From NCEH01 sp002257205 (GTDB lineage Bacteria; Pseudomonadota; Alphaproteobacteria; Rhizobiales; Xanthobacteraceae): 64,000 bases of DNA. The notes under the pieces were generated by a model. The model was not told the origin of the DNA. It worked only from the letters and a program-made list of their open reading frames with translations, and ran no database searches. How positions within the stretch are numbered: the stretch's first letter is position 1; each line of letters starts with the position of its first letter. Position numbers and translations under genes: made by a program. The DNA lies in NCBI RefSeq assembly GCF_043195105.1, contig NZ_JBAFWO010000001.1; one strand, 5' to 3'. Below are positions 8,142 through 16,023 of the stretch, in pieces.

Positions 8142-11100
8142 TCAATAGGATACGAACGCTCCGGCGAAGAGGCCCTCGCCGCGGCTGTCTCCGGCCAGCT
8201 TGAAGCGGTATTGGGCGGTCAGATCCACATAGGACATGGGGGCGGTGTATTTGTCCTCGCGGAACCACCATCGCAGGTTGAGGCCGGGGCCGGCGCCGAG
8301 CGTGCCCGGCGTGTTGAGCACCGAATCATAGGCCCCGCCGACCGCCAGGAACGGGGTGACGATGAAATTGTCGTTCACCGGCTTCACTCGATAGGAATGG
8401 CCCCAGCGGAATTCGAAGCTGCTGACCGATTCGGGCAGCTCGACGTAATAATTGGTGTCGGCGTAGAACTGCCAGTAGTTCCAGTCGTTCACGTCCACCC
8501 GCAGGTCGCTGCCCTCGCCGGTGGAATAGGCGGCGCGCAGCAGCCAGTCGTTTCGGGCATAGGTGCCGATCGGGAACAGGCGGCTCGCTTCCAGCACCAG
8601 GTTCTGGTCCTTCAGCGGCTTCCATCGCACGCCCACGCTGCCCTGCATGGTATCGACGCCGGTCGGCCCGCCCTTTTCGTCATAGAGAGTGGTGAAGACG
8701 CGCCCGAACACCTCGAAGATCGAGCCGTCGCGATAGCCGATGCCGGGCGGGCGCCAATAGACCTCGGCCCCCGACTGGATCGTGTGGCCGCCCACGCCCG
8801 GCGGCGGCGCCAGCGGGGACGCGGGCATGACGCCCACCGCGCCATAGCTCACCGAGGCATAGGCGCCCCAGGTGCGCTCCAGCTCGCCCACTTCGCGGCG
8901 CAGGCCGAACACGGTCTGCGCCGGCAAAGGCAGGGCGCCGTCCGCATGGGCATCAATGGCCCGCTTGAACAGGGCCGCCGATTCGGCATTGTGATACTCG
9001 TGCTTGGCTGCATAGGCGGCATCCACCAGCACCATGCCGCGCCGCAACCCAGTGGTGGAATCCACCTGGTGGAAATATTTGTAGGCGGTCGCCGTGTCGC
9101 CGGACTGGTTGGCGAGATAGGCGATGTCGAGTGGCTGCATGGCGCGCAGCTCGCCGGTGGCGAGCGCCTGCTGGAACCGCGCCTTGGCCTCGTCCTTGCG
9201 GCCGAGCGCCACCAGTTCGCCGATGACGGCGCTGGCGATATTGGCCCGGTCGGTGGGGGTGCGTGCGAGGCGGTAGGCGAATTCGAAGGTTTCCAGCGCC
9301 TCCTCGTGGCGGCCGAGGGCCTGCAAGGCGAAGCCGCGCCGGGCGACCACGTCATAGCTGCGCTCGCGGCCCAGCGGTGCGAGGGCATCGAGCGCGGCTT
9401 GCGGGTCCTTCGCGCCCATATAGGCGTCCACCAAAGCGAGCCGCACGCCGCGCACGTCCGCCGGCGGCAGGCGCCCGCTGCGCAAAGCGGCGGCGAAGTC
9501 GGACGCCGCGGCGCCGTACCGGCTGAGCTTCTGGCGGATGTAGCCGCGCTGCACCACCAGCGTCACCTCGCCGGGGAAGGCGGCAATGGCCTGGGAAGAG
9601 GCGGTCTCCGCTTCCCCAGTCCGGCCGGCGGTGGAGAGCGCGTTAATGAGGAACTGGCGATAGGTGATGTTGCGCGGCGAGAGTTCCACCGCGCGGCGCG
9701 CCTCGCTGATGGCGAGGCTATAATTGCGGGCCTTGAGCGCGCGGATCGAGGCGTCGGCGGCTTCATAGCCGGGGTCGCTCGGCACGCCGGTGCCGGCATT
9801 GGTTCCGCCGGCGAACACCGAGCAGATGATGCCGTAATTGGTGGATTGGCACAGCGGCACCGGCGCCGCGAGCGCGGGTCGCTGACGGTTCGGGTGGGCG
9901 AGCATGGCCTCGGCGGTCTTGCGGAAGCTTTCCACGTCCGCATTCTTCGCGTCGTCGAGGGTCTTGAGGATCTTTATGGCGTCGTCCGGCTTGCCGGCGG
10001 CGAGCGCGGCATTGGCGGCGATCAGGCTGTAATTGAGGATTTCCTGGTCGGTGAGGACGTTGGAGGCCAGCACCTTGTCGAAATCCTGCACCGCGCCGGC
10101 CCGGTTGCCGGTGGCCTGGAGCAGATAGGCGCGCAGGATCCGGGGCAGGACGTCGTTTTCATCCTCCTCCACCGCGCTCGCGGCGGCGGCCGCGGCCTCC
10201 TTGGTCTGGCCGGCCGCCATCAGCGCCTGGATCAGCACGATGCGGAACACCATGGCGTGCGGCGCCTGCTGCACCGCCTTCTTGGCGGAGTCCACGGCGG
10301 CCTTGGGGTTCTTCTCCGCCATCTGCTTCAGCGCCAGCACGGCGGAGGGCTCGCCGAGGCGCGTCTGCGCCATGCTGCGCAGGCCGAGCAGGGCCGGATC
10401 ATCCTCGCCCGCCGCGATCGCCTCGCCGATGGCGGCGTCGAGGGCGGCGAACTGGTTGGAGCGTTCCAGCGTATCGATCAGCAGGCGACGCCAGGCGGCG
10501 TTCGAGGGGCTGACCGCCAGCGCCTCGCGGATGCGCTTTTCCGCCAGCGTGTAATTGCCGTCGGCATAGGCCTTATAAGCTTCGTCGGCGGCCTTGAAGC
10601 CGGGATTGGCAACCCCGCCGGCGCCCGGCGGCGTGGTGGCGGGCACGAGGGTGCAGGCCGGTCCATAGGGCGTGTCGCGGCATTTCTGATAGGGCACCGG
10701 CAGCGTCTTGAAGGCGTCCTTCGGCACGATGCTCGGGGTCGCGTCCTGGGCGCTCGCGGCATCGCGGCGCGCCTTCACCGACGGGTCCTGGGTATCGCCG
10801 AGCGGATCGAGGATCTTCAGGGCGCGGCGCGGATTGCCGGCGGCGATGGCGGCGTCGGCGATCACCAGGCGCACGTCGCGCGCGTCGGGGCCGGTGAGCA
10901 CCTCGTCGGTCAGCGCGCTGTCGAAATCCTGGTTGGCCTCGTTGATGCGGCCGAGGCGCTCGCGCAGATAGCCGCGCAGCACCTGGGGCAGGAAGGATTT
11001 GGGATCGACCGCGATGGCCGCCGTCGCGGCCTGCTCCGCCGCCTCGATCTGGTCGTCGGCGATCAGGGCATAGATCAGCAGCACCCGGTAGCTGAGATCA

Positions 11101-11612
11101 TCGGGCACCAGCGCGATGGCTTTGCGGATCTCGACGAGGGCCGCCTTCGGGTTGCGCGCCTCCAGCGCCTTGTTGGCGGCGAGCGAGGGCGCCTGGGCAA
11201 GCACCTTGCTCTGGCTGCGCAGGCGGGCCGTGATCGCCGGGTCCTGGACCCCGGCGGCGATCGCATCCTTCGCCGCCGCGACCGATTCTGCGACATCGCC
11301 CTGGGCGTCGAGCGCGTCCATGAGCAGGAGCCAGAGCCGGGCGACATCGGGCCGAAGGCGCAGCGCCTCGCGCGCCTGGGCGGCGGCGGTGGCGTAGTCC
11401 TTGGCCTGATAGGCCGAATAGGCCTTGTCGGCGGCGGTCCATGCCGGCCCCACGAGGGCCGGTTCCTGGGCGAGCGCGGGCGTGTGGGCGACCAACGCTA
11501 TGCCGCTCACCGTCATTGCCAGCATGGCGGCGGCGGTAACCCTGCGCATGCGCCCCATCGCCTGAAAGCGCATGGGGCGGCTGATCTCGGAGAGATGAAT
11601 CGCGGTAGTCAT
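8142..11612 (-). CDS. NfrA-like outer-membrane TPR/beta-barrel exopolysaccharide porin
   Basis: A 1156-residue secreted protein. An extended signal peptide ends at about ALA-Q (48/49). Three long TPR blocks follow. They are separated by short Cys-containing spacers (CRDTPYGPACTLVPA around 320 and CQSTNYGIICSVFAGG around 600), so the N-terminal two-thirds looks like an internal triplication. The last ~260 residues are beta-strand-rich (YWRPPGIGYRDG, SVGVRWKPLKDQNLVLEASR, FVSY at the end), as in the C-terminal domain of NfrA, the phage N4 adsorption protein. This architecture parallels BcsC, PgaA and AlgK/AlgE: a periplasmic TPR scaffold joined to an outer-membrane barrel. Expected role: export of the polymer made by the NfrB-like synthase. 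It has its own AT-rich upstream region. NfrA family membership was judged by eye and is fairly sure; the substrate is unknown. Confidence 0.8.
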   Translation of the reverse strand: MTTAIHLSEISRPMRFQAMGRMRRVTAAAMLAMTVSGIALVAHTPALAQEPALVGPAWTAADKAYSAYQAKDYATAAAQAREALRLRPDVARLWLLLMDALDAQGDVAESVAAAKDAIAAGVQDPAITARLRSQSKVLAQAPSLAANKALEARNPKAALVEIRKAIALVPDDLSYRVLLIYALIADDQIEAAEQAATAAIAVDPKSFLPQVLRGYLRERLGRINEANQDFDSALTDEVLTGPDARDVRLVIADAAIAAGNPRRALKILDPLGDTQDPSVKARRDAASAQDATPSIVPKDAFKTLPVPYQKCRDTPYGPACTLVPATTPPGAGGVANPGFKAADEAYKAYADGNYTLAEKRIREALAVSPSNAAWRRLLIDTLERSNQFAALDAAIGEAIAAGEDDPALLGLRSMAQTRLGEPSAVLALKQMAEKNPKAAVDSAKKAVQQAPHAMVFRIVLIQALMAAGQTKEAAAAAASAVEEDENDVLPRILRAYLLQATGNRAGAVQDFDKVLASNVLTDQEILNYSLIAANAALAAGKPDDAIKILKTLDDAKNADVESFRKTAEAMLAHPNRQRPALAAPVPLCQSTNYGIICSVFAGGTNAGTGVPSDPGYEAADASIRALKARNYSLAISEARRAVELSPRNITYRQFLINALSTAGRTGEAETASSQAIAAFPGEVTLVVQRGYIRQKLSRYGAAASDFAAALRSGRLPPADVRGVRLALVDAYMGAKDPQAALDALAPLGRERSYDVVARRGFALQALGRHEEALETFEFAYRLARTPTDRANIASAVIGELVALGRKDEAKARFQQALATGELRAMQPLDIAYLANQSGDTATAYKYFHQVDSTTGLRRGMVLVDAAYAAKHEYHNAESAALFKRAIDAHADGALPLPAQTVFGLRREVGELERTWGAYASVSYGAVGVMPASPLAPPPGVGGHTIQSGAEVYWRPPGIGYRDGSIFEVFGRVFTTLYDEKGGPTGVDTMQGSVGVRWKPLKDQNLVLEASRLFPIGTYARNDWLLRAAYSTGEGSDLRVDVNDWNYWQFYADTNYYVELPESVSSFEFRWGHSYRVKPVNDNFIVTPFLAVGGAYDSVLNTPGTLGAGPGLNLRWWFREDKYTAPMSYVDLTAQYRFKLAGDSRGEGLFAGAFVSY

Positions 11613-11822
11613 GTGCCTACCGTCGATTATTAAGGTTAAATCACAGTTAAGGCTGTTTTCAAAGTCTGGATCTTTGTGATTCGCTTTCTGTTAACTTTTA
11701 TCAAATCCGAGATACTTCGCGGAAGACAATGTTCAGGAAGTTTAAAGGTTTTATTTACGTTCTGTAAACCAGTGTTTACGAATGGTGAAGAAGGTGGGTG
11801 CCGCCCTTACTTAGCGTCGCTG
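11613..11822 (-). promoter_or_regulatory. AT-rich promoter island upstream of the nfrA-like gene
   Basis: This 210-base gap is strikingly AT-rich for this genome. It holds an inverted repeat GTAAAC-CAGT-GTTTAC (11764-11779) and several GTTAA motifs near 11630-11655 and 11690. It is the only long gap inside the polysaccharide locus, so nfrA-like (and perhaps the GGDEF gene) probably has a separate promoter here. No specific regulator is named. Confidence 0.5.
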
Positions 11823-12809
11823 TTACTTGGCGATCGCCGCCGTCATGCGATCCCGCCACATCTGCGGGGCGATGATGGAGGGGGCATCCCATTGTCCGGT
11901 CGCGTCCGGGCCGCTGTGGAATTGCCCCTCGTTGAACTGCCACACGATCACCTGCGGCGGCTGCTTGGCGAAGCCGGGGGAGCCGACATATTGCAGGAAG
12001 GTGAACCACGGCCCGATATTGCCCACGTTCCAGGTCAGCGACACCGGCCGGTCGAGCGCGTTCGAGAGCTTCTGCGGGAAGCCGAGATAGGGCTGCACGA
12101 AGCTGTTGCCCACCACATGCACCGGGGCGGGGGCCGCATCCAGGAGGCCCTTCTTGTCCTCGGGCGGAACGCGCACGGTGTACAGGTCCGGCCCCACGGC
12201 CTTCTGCTGGTCCGGCGAGAGGAAGCGTTGGGCAAGATCGCCGAGATTGCGCTGGGTGACCCATTCGCCGAGCTTGTCACCCGTGCCCGGCGCGCCGGAG
12301 AGCTTGACGCTGGCCTTGATCACCTGCGCGACCGCGCCGGCCGCGGCTTCCGCCGACCAAGCGGTCCAGTGGTAATCCGCCCGGAAGAAGATGGTCTGCT
12401 TGCCGGTCTCCACCGATTTCAGCGTCGGCCGCAGGTCGATGGCCTCAAGCCCGCTCTGCTTCAGCTGGGCGAGGATGAAATCATAGCGCGCCTTCACGTC
12501 GGTGGAGACTACGGTCCCGTCGGGCAGCTTGTCGGGATAGAAGGTGGCCTTCAGCGGCACCACCAGTGGCACCAGCAGGATGTTGCGCGCCGCGAGGCGG
12601 TCCTTGGTGTCCTTGATCAGCGCGACTACCTTCTGGACACCGGCGGTGTCGGAGGTGGTGAGGCTTTCCCAACCGGGAAACAGCCAGCCGCCCTTGCCCA
12701 TGATGATGATCGGCCCGTCGGCGGCCCTGGCCGGAAGGCCGGGCACGGCCGCGCCCGCGAGCAAGGCGGCGGCGGTGAGAAGGGCGCGGCGGCGCGTCAC
12801 AAGCATCAT
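11823..12809 (-). CDS. AlgJ/AlgX-like SGNH polysaccharide O-acetyltransferase (second copy)
   Basis: A 328-residue exported protein. The N-terminus MMLVTRRRALLTAAALLAGA is a Tat-like signal followed by ARA/A. The core carries the AlgJ/AlgX hallmarks: GGWLFPGWESL near 40-50, the catalytic D-x-H in FRADYHWTAW (D145, H147) and the serine motif VGNSF (S236). Such proteins accept acetyl groups from an MBOAT partner and esterify sugar hydroxyls in the periplasm. The ATG overlaps the TGA of the preceding algJ-like gene (ATGA at 12806-12809), with AAAGGGA before it, so the two are translationally coupled. The pair shares only the SGNH framework, suggesting different sub-roles (transfer versus polymer binding). 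Confidence 0.82.
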   Translation of the reverse strand: MMLVTRRRALLTAAALLAGAAVPGLPARAADGPIIIMGKGGWLFPGWESLTTSDTAGVQKVVALIKDTKDRLAARNILLVPLVVPLKATFYPDKLPDGTVVSTDVKARYDFILAQLKQSGLEAIDLRPTLKSVETGKQTIFFRADYHWTAWSAEAAAGAVAQVIKASVKLSGAPGTGDKLGEWVTQRNLGDLAQRFLSPDQQKAVGPDLYTVRVPPEDKKGLLDAAPAPVHVVGNSFVQPYLGFPQKLSNALDRPVSLTWNVGNIGPWFTFLQYVGSPGFAKQPPQVIVWQFNEGQFHSGPDATGQWDAPSIIAPQMWRDRMTAAIAK

Positions 12810-13885
12810 GGAAGGTCCCTTTCGAGATAGCGCCGTTCGGCATCGGTGAGCGGCTGGGTCAAGGCGCGAACCGGCCATTCCCATACGACAAGCTTGGTCC
12901 GCTGGAGCAGGTCGGCGTGGGCGTCCAGAAGGTCCAGGATGGCGCCGGAAAAGCCGCCGCCCGCGAGGCTGCGCTGGACCACTTCGCGCGCGAGCGCCGC
13001 CTGAAGCGATTCGAGGAACCCCGAGTTCAGCGAATAGGAGGAGCCCGCCAGGATTATGGCGGGAACCGGCGTATCGTCGAGCAGGCCGCCGGCGCGTTTC
13101 CAGGAGGCGGAGATGTCGCGAGTCTGGTCGGGCGCCGGGCCGAAAATGTCGGCGGTGCGCACGAGGTTTGCCAGCCGCATGAGATCGCCGGGGCGCGGGT
13201 GGAGCGGCCCTTCGGCGAGGGTGACCGGGGTTGTACCGGCGCCGAGAATGACATTGACCATCATCGCCACCTGCTCAGCGGCGAAGCCTGCGCCCATGGT
13301 GTTCCAATGGGTGTCGGTGCGCAGGAAGCCGGGCTGAGGCCAGTCCGGCGCGAGGTTCACCTGTCGCAGCCCGCTGCCGTTGGAATAGCCGCGCCAGGCG
13401 GCGCGCCGGTTGCGGGCCTGCTCCGCGACCGGCAGGCCGCAGGTTTCCCTACGCGCCAGATCCACTTTGTCCGGCACCGGAAGCACCACCAGCGCGACGC
13501 CGCGCTTGGCGAAATCGGCGGCGATCTTGCGCGCCAGCCGCACGCGGGCGGCGAGGAAGGTGTCGCCGTTGCGGACTTCAAGGATTTCCTCGGCGAGGAA
13601 CAGCCAGCCGGGACAGCCGGCGCGCACCTGGGGGCCGGCATCGCCGATCGCGGCATAGAGTGCGCCCGCCGCCGCGCCGTCCAGCGCCTCGCTGTGCGGA
13701 ACGCCCGCGGCGAATGTGCGGTCGAAGGTGGCGGTGAAGGTGCCGTTCAGCAGGGTGGACGCGGAGAGCGGGGCATAGGCGGCGCGCGCCGGTTCGCTCC
13801 ACAGATGGGGCAGGCTCGCCGCCATGCCGGCGAAGCACACCAGCAGGAAGGCCGCGGCGTAGACGAGATGGAGTTTCGCGCGCAT
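12806..13885 (-). CDS. AlgJ-like SGNH polysaccharide O-acetyltransferase (first copy)
   Basis: A 359-residue product with an uncleaved or cleaved N-terminal hydrophobic segment (LHLVYAAAFLLVCFAGMAA). It has the AlgJ-type features CPGWLFLAEEILEVRNGD, the D-x-H motif RTDTHWNTMGAG (D191, H193) and the serine motif AGSSYSLNSGF (S282/S283). It is predicted to work at the periplasmic face with the MBOAT protein encoded 13 bases upstream, adding O-acetyl groups to the nascent polymer. GGGGAGA precedes the ATG at 13885. In-frame sequence further upstream lies inside the algI-like gene in another frame and is not used. The C-terminus (VVWEWPVRALTQPL) is also typical of AlgJ/DltD-like proteins. Confidence 0.85.
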   Translation of the reverse strand: MRAKLHLVYAAAFLLVCFAGMAASLPHLWSEPARAAYAPLSASTLLNGTFTATFDRTFAAGVPHSEALDGAAAGALYAAIGDAGPQVRAGCPGWLFLAEEILEVRNGDTFLAARVRLARKIAADFAKRGVALVVLPVPDKVDLARRETCGLPVAEQARNRRAAWRGYSNGSGLRQVNLAPDWPQPGFLRTDTHWNTMGAGFAAEQVAMMVNVILGAGTTPVTLAEGPLHPRPGDLMRLANLVRTADIFGPAPDQTRDISASWKRAGGLLDDTPVPAIILAGSSYSLNSGFLESLQAALAREVVQRSLAGGGFSGAILDLLDAHADLLQRTKLVVWEWPVRALTQPLTDAERRYLERDLP

Positions 13886-13898
13886 GGCCGTCTCCCCC

Positions 13899-15284
13899 TC
13901 AGAACTGGAAATACAGGAAGGGCACGACCGTGCGCCCCTGCAACACCCACACCGCCAGCAGCCATAGCGGCAGCGCCGACCATAGGCGCACCACGGCGCC
14001 AAAGCGCGCGGCGGGTTCGCTGAACCGGCCGATCAGGGGCACATAGACCATCACGATCCCGAGCAGCAGGGTCGCGAGGATGGTGGGATGCAAGGTTGCC
14101 AGGAAGTCCTGCGAGGGCGCGATCCCGTTCGCCCCCATCAGGCCGTCGAGGGCGACCGAGAATTCGTCCCAGGTCTGGGCGCGGAACAGCAGCCAGCCGA
14201 ACATCACGAACAGCAGCGTCGTCACATGGCCGATCACCGCCGGCGCCTTGGGCAGGCCGGCCGCCGACGCCAGCCGCAGCACCATGAGGCCGAGGCCGTG
14301 CCATAGGCCCCACACCAGGAAGGTCCAGCTCGCCCCATGCCACAGCCCGCCGAGGCCCATGGTGATCATCAGGTTCACGCACAAGCGCCACAGCCCGCCG
14401 CGATTGCCGCCGAGCGGGATGTAGAGATAGTCCCGCAGCCAGGTGGACAGGGAGATGTGCCAGCGGCGCCAGAATTCCGCGAGCGTGACCGAGAGATAGG
14501 GATTGTCGAAATTCTCGTGGAATTTCAGCCCCACCATCAGGCCGAGCCCGATCGCCATGGAGCTGTAGCCGGCGAAATCGAAATACAGCTGCAAGGTATA
14601 GCCGAGCACCGCCAGCGCCACGTCCGCCGCGCTCGGATGGGCGAGGGCATAGCCCGCGTCCACCATTGGCGCGAGGGTGTCGGCGATCAGCACCTTCTGG
14701 GCGAAGCCGAGCATGAAGCGCTCCACCCCGATGGCGAATTCCGCCCGATCAAAGGCGCGCGCGTGCAGGCGGTCCGCCACCCATTGATAGCGCACCACCG
14801 GACCCGCCACGAGGTGGCCGAACATGGATTGATAGGTGGCGTAATTGATGAAGCTGGGTTCGGCCGGCACGGTACCGCGATACACATCCACCGAATAGGA
14901 GATGGCGCCGAACACGAAGAAGGACAGGCCGATCGGCAGCACGATGGCCTGCCAGCCGGTGAGCGGCGCGCCGAGCGCGATCGCGGTGCCGGCGAACAGA
15001 TTGGCGTATTTGAACCAGATCAGCGCCGCGAGCGGTCCGGCGATGGCGACGAACAGCGGCCAGCCGCGCTCATGGTCCGCCCGCCGCGCGATCCACAGGC
15101 CGGTCACCCACGACCAGACCGCGATGCCGACGATGAGGGGCAGGAAATCCACCCGCCACCAGGCATAGAACAGCCAGGAGAAGCCGAGCAGCGTGAGATT
15201 GCGCCAGCGCGCCGGCGTCAGGCCGTAGGCGACCAGGAACACCGGCAGGAAGAGGAAGATGAAGCTGTCGCTGGCGAAGACCAT
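13899..15284 (-). CDS. AlgI-like MBOAT acyltransferase for polysaccharide O-acetylation
   Basis: A 461-residue integral membrane protein with about ten to twelve helices. MBOAT signatures are clear: the opening VFASDSFIFLFLPVFL, the re-entrant YSVDVYRG, EFWRRWHISLSTWLRDYLY (H276) and the catalytic histidine in GGLWHGASW (H316). AlgI relays acetyl groups from a cytoplasmic donor across the inner membrane to AlgJ/AlgF-type partners. All of these are encoded next to it on the same strand in the order algF-like, algI-like, algJ-like, algJ/X-like. The length matches AlgI (about 470-520) at the short end. Confidence in the family is high; the acceptor polymer is not known. Confidence 0.93.
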   Translation of the reverse strand: MVFASDSFIFLFLPVFLVAYGLTPARWRNLTLLGFSWLFYAWWRVDFLPLIVGIAVWSWVTGLWIARRADHERGWPLFVAIAGPLAALIWFKYANLFAGTAIALGAPLTGWQAIVLPIGLSFFVFGAISYSVDVYRGTVPAEPSFINYATYQSMFGHLVAGPVVRYQWVADRLHARAFDRAEFAIGVERFMLGFAQKVLIADTLAPMVDAGYALAHPSAADVALAVLGYTLQLYFDFAGYSSMAIGLGLMVGLKFHENFDNPYLSVTLAEFWRRWHISLSTWLRDYLYIPLGGNRGGLWRLCVNLMITMGLGGLWHGASWTFLVWGLWHGLGLMVLRLASAAGLPKAPAVIGHVTTLLFVMFGWLLFRAQTWDEFSVALDGLMGANGIAPSQDFLATLHPTILATLLLGIVMVYVPLIGRFSEPAARFGAVVRLWSALPLWLLAVWVLQGRTVVPFLYFQF

Positions 15285-15308
15285 TGCGGACCCGAAGCCC
15301 TTTCGCGA

Positions 15309-15995
15309 TCAGTTGGCGGGGCCGCGATAGGGTTCGGTCTCATCATTCTGGCCGGCCAGCACGGGCGCCTGCGCGGTGCCCACGAGAAACAGGCTGTAAT
15401 GGTCCCCGGCCTTGAGCTGCGGCAGCTTCAGCGGCGCGGAGACCGCATCCCCGCAGCGCCCGACGAGGCTGGCTTCCACCGGATTGATCGCCCGCTGGCG
15501 GCTCTCCATCGCGGGCACCGCGTCGAACACGGTCGGCCCGTCGGCCACGGCGAGGGTGGCGGTGCAGCCGGGCGCGAGCGCGTAGAAGCGCAGCATGGCT
15601 TTGAGATCATCGCGCCCCTCAGTGGAATCGGCCAGCGCCTCCAGGCGGAAGCCGGTGCCTTCGGGCAGCAGCACCAAAGTGGAGAAGCCGTCGGCGGCGG
15701 GGCTCGCGGCCCCCGAGACCGGCTTGCCGTCCACGCTGACGGAGACCGGCTTGCCGCCGGGCACGACGCGATAGACGCTGGCGCGCGGGCCGTCCGGCCC
15801 GATGGTCGCTTTTGCGCCTTCAGCCAGCCCCACCACCACCGGCGCGTCGGTGGGATTGAGGACGCGCACGAAGGCCGAGCCCGCCGGCGGCTTGGCCGCA
15901 TAGAGGCGCGTGAGCGGCGTCGCCTGGGCGCAGGCCTCGCCGGCCGCCAGGCTCAGCAGGGCGGCGAGAACGGCGATGGTCGGAACACGGGTCAT
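15309..15995 (-). CDS. AlgF-like periplasmic acetylation accessory protein
   Basis: A 228-residue protein with a Sec signal (MTRVPTIAVLAALLSLAAGE...ACA-Q). It is mostly beta-structured, with AlgF-type elements LYAAKPPAGSAFVRVLNPT at the front of the mature part and GDHYSLFLVG near the end. AlgF is a periplasmic or membrane-tethered partner needed for O-acetylation of alginate. Four Cys residues in the mature part could pair. It sits between the synthase and MBOAT genes with 24-28 base gaps, so it is in the same operon. A GTG at 16010 is an alternative start five codons earlier; the ATG at 15995 gives the better signal peptide. Function is inferred from position and fold-like pattern. Confidence 0.75.
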   Translation of the reverse strand: MTRVPTIAVLAALLSLAAGEACAQATPLTRLYAAKPPAGSAFVRVLNPTDAPVVVGLAEGAKATIGPDGPRASVYRVVPGGKPVSVSVDGKPVSGAASPAADGFSTLVLLPEGTGFRLEALADSTEGRDDLKAMLRFYALAPGCTATLAVADGPTVFDAVPAMESRQRAINPVEASLVGRCGDAVSAPLKLPQLKAGDHYSLFLVGTAQAPVLAGQNDETEPYRGPAN

Positions 15996-16023
15996 CGAAC
16001 GACATCCCACCTGTTGGGGCCGA

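Noticed and set aside
8211..11633. A 1140-codon open frame on the plus strand opposite the nfrA-like gene
   Set aside because: It is the antisense shadow of a GC-rich gene: His/Gly/Arg-rich composition, no domain, no ribosome site. The minus-strand frame has a signal peptide, TPRs and a barrel.
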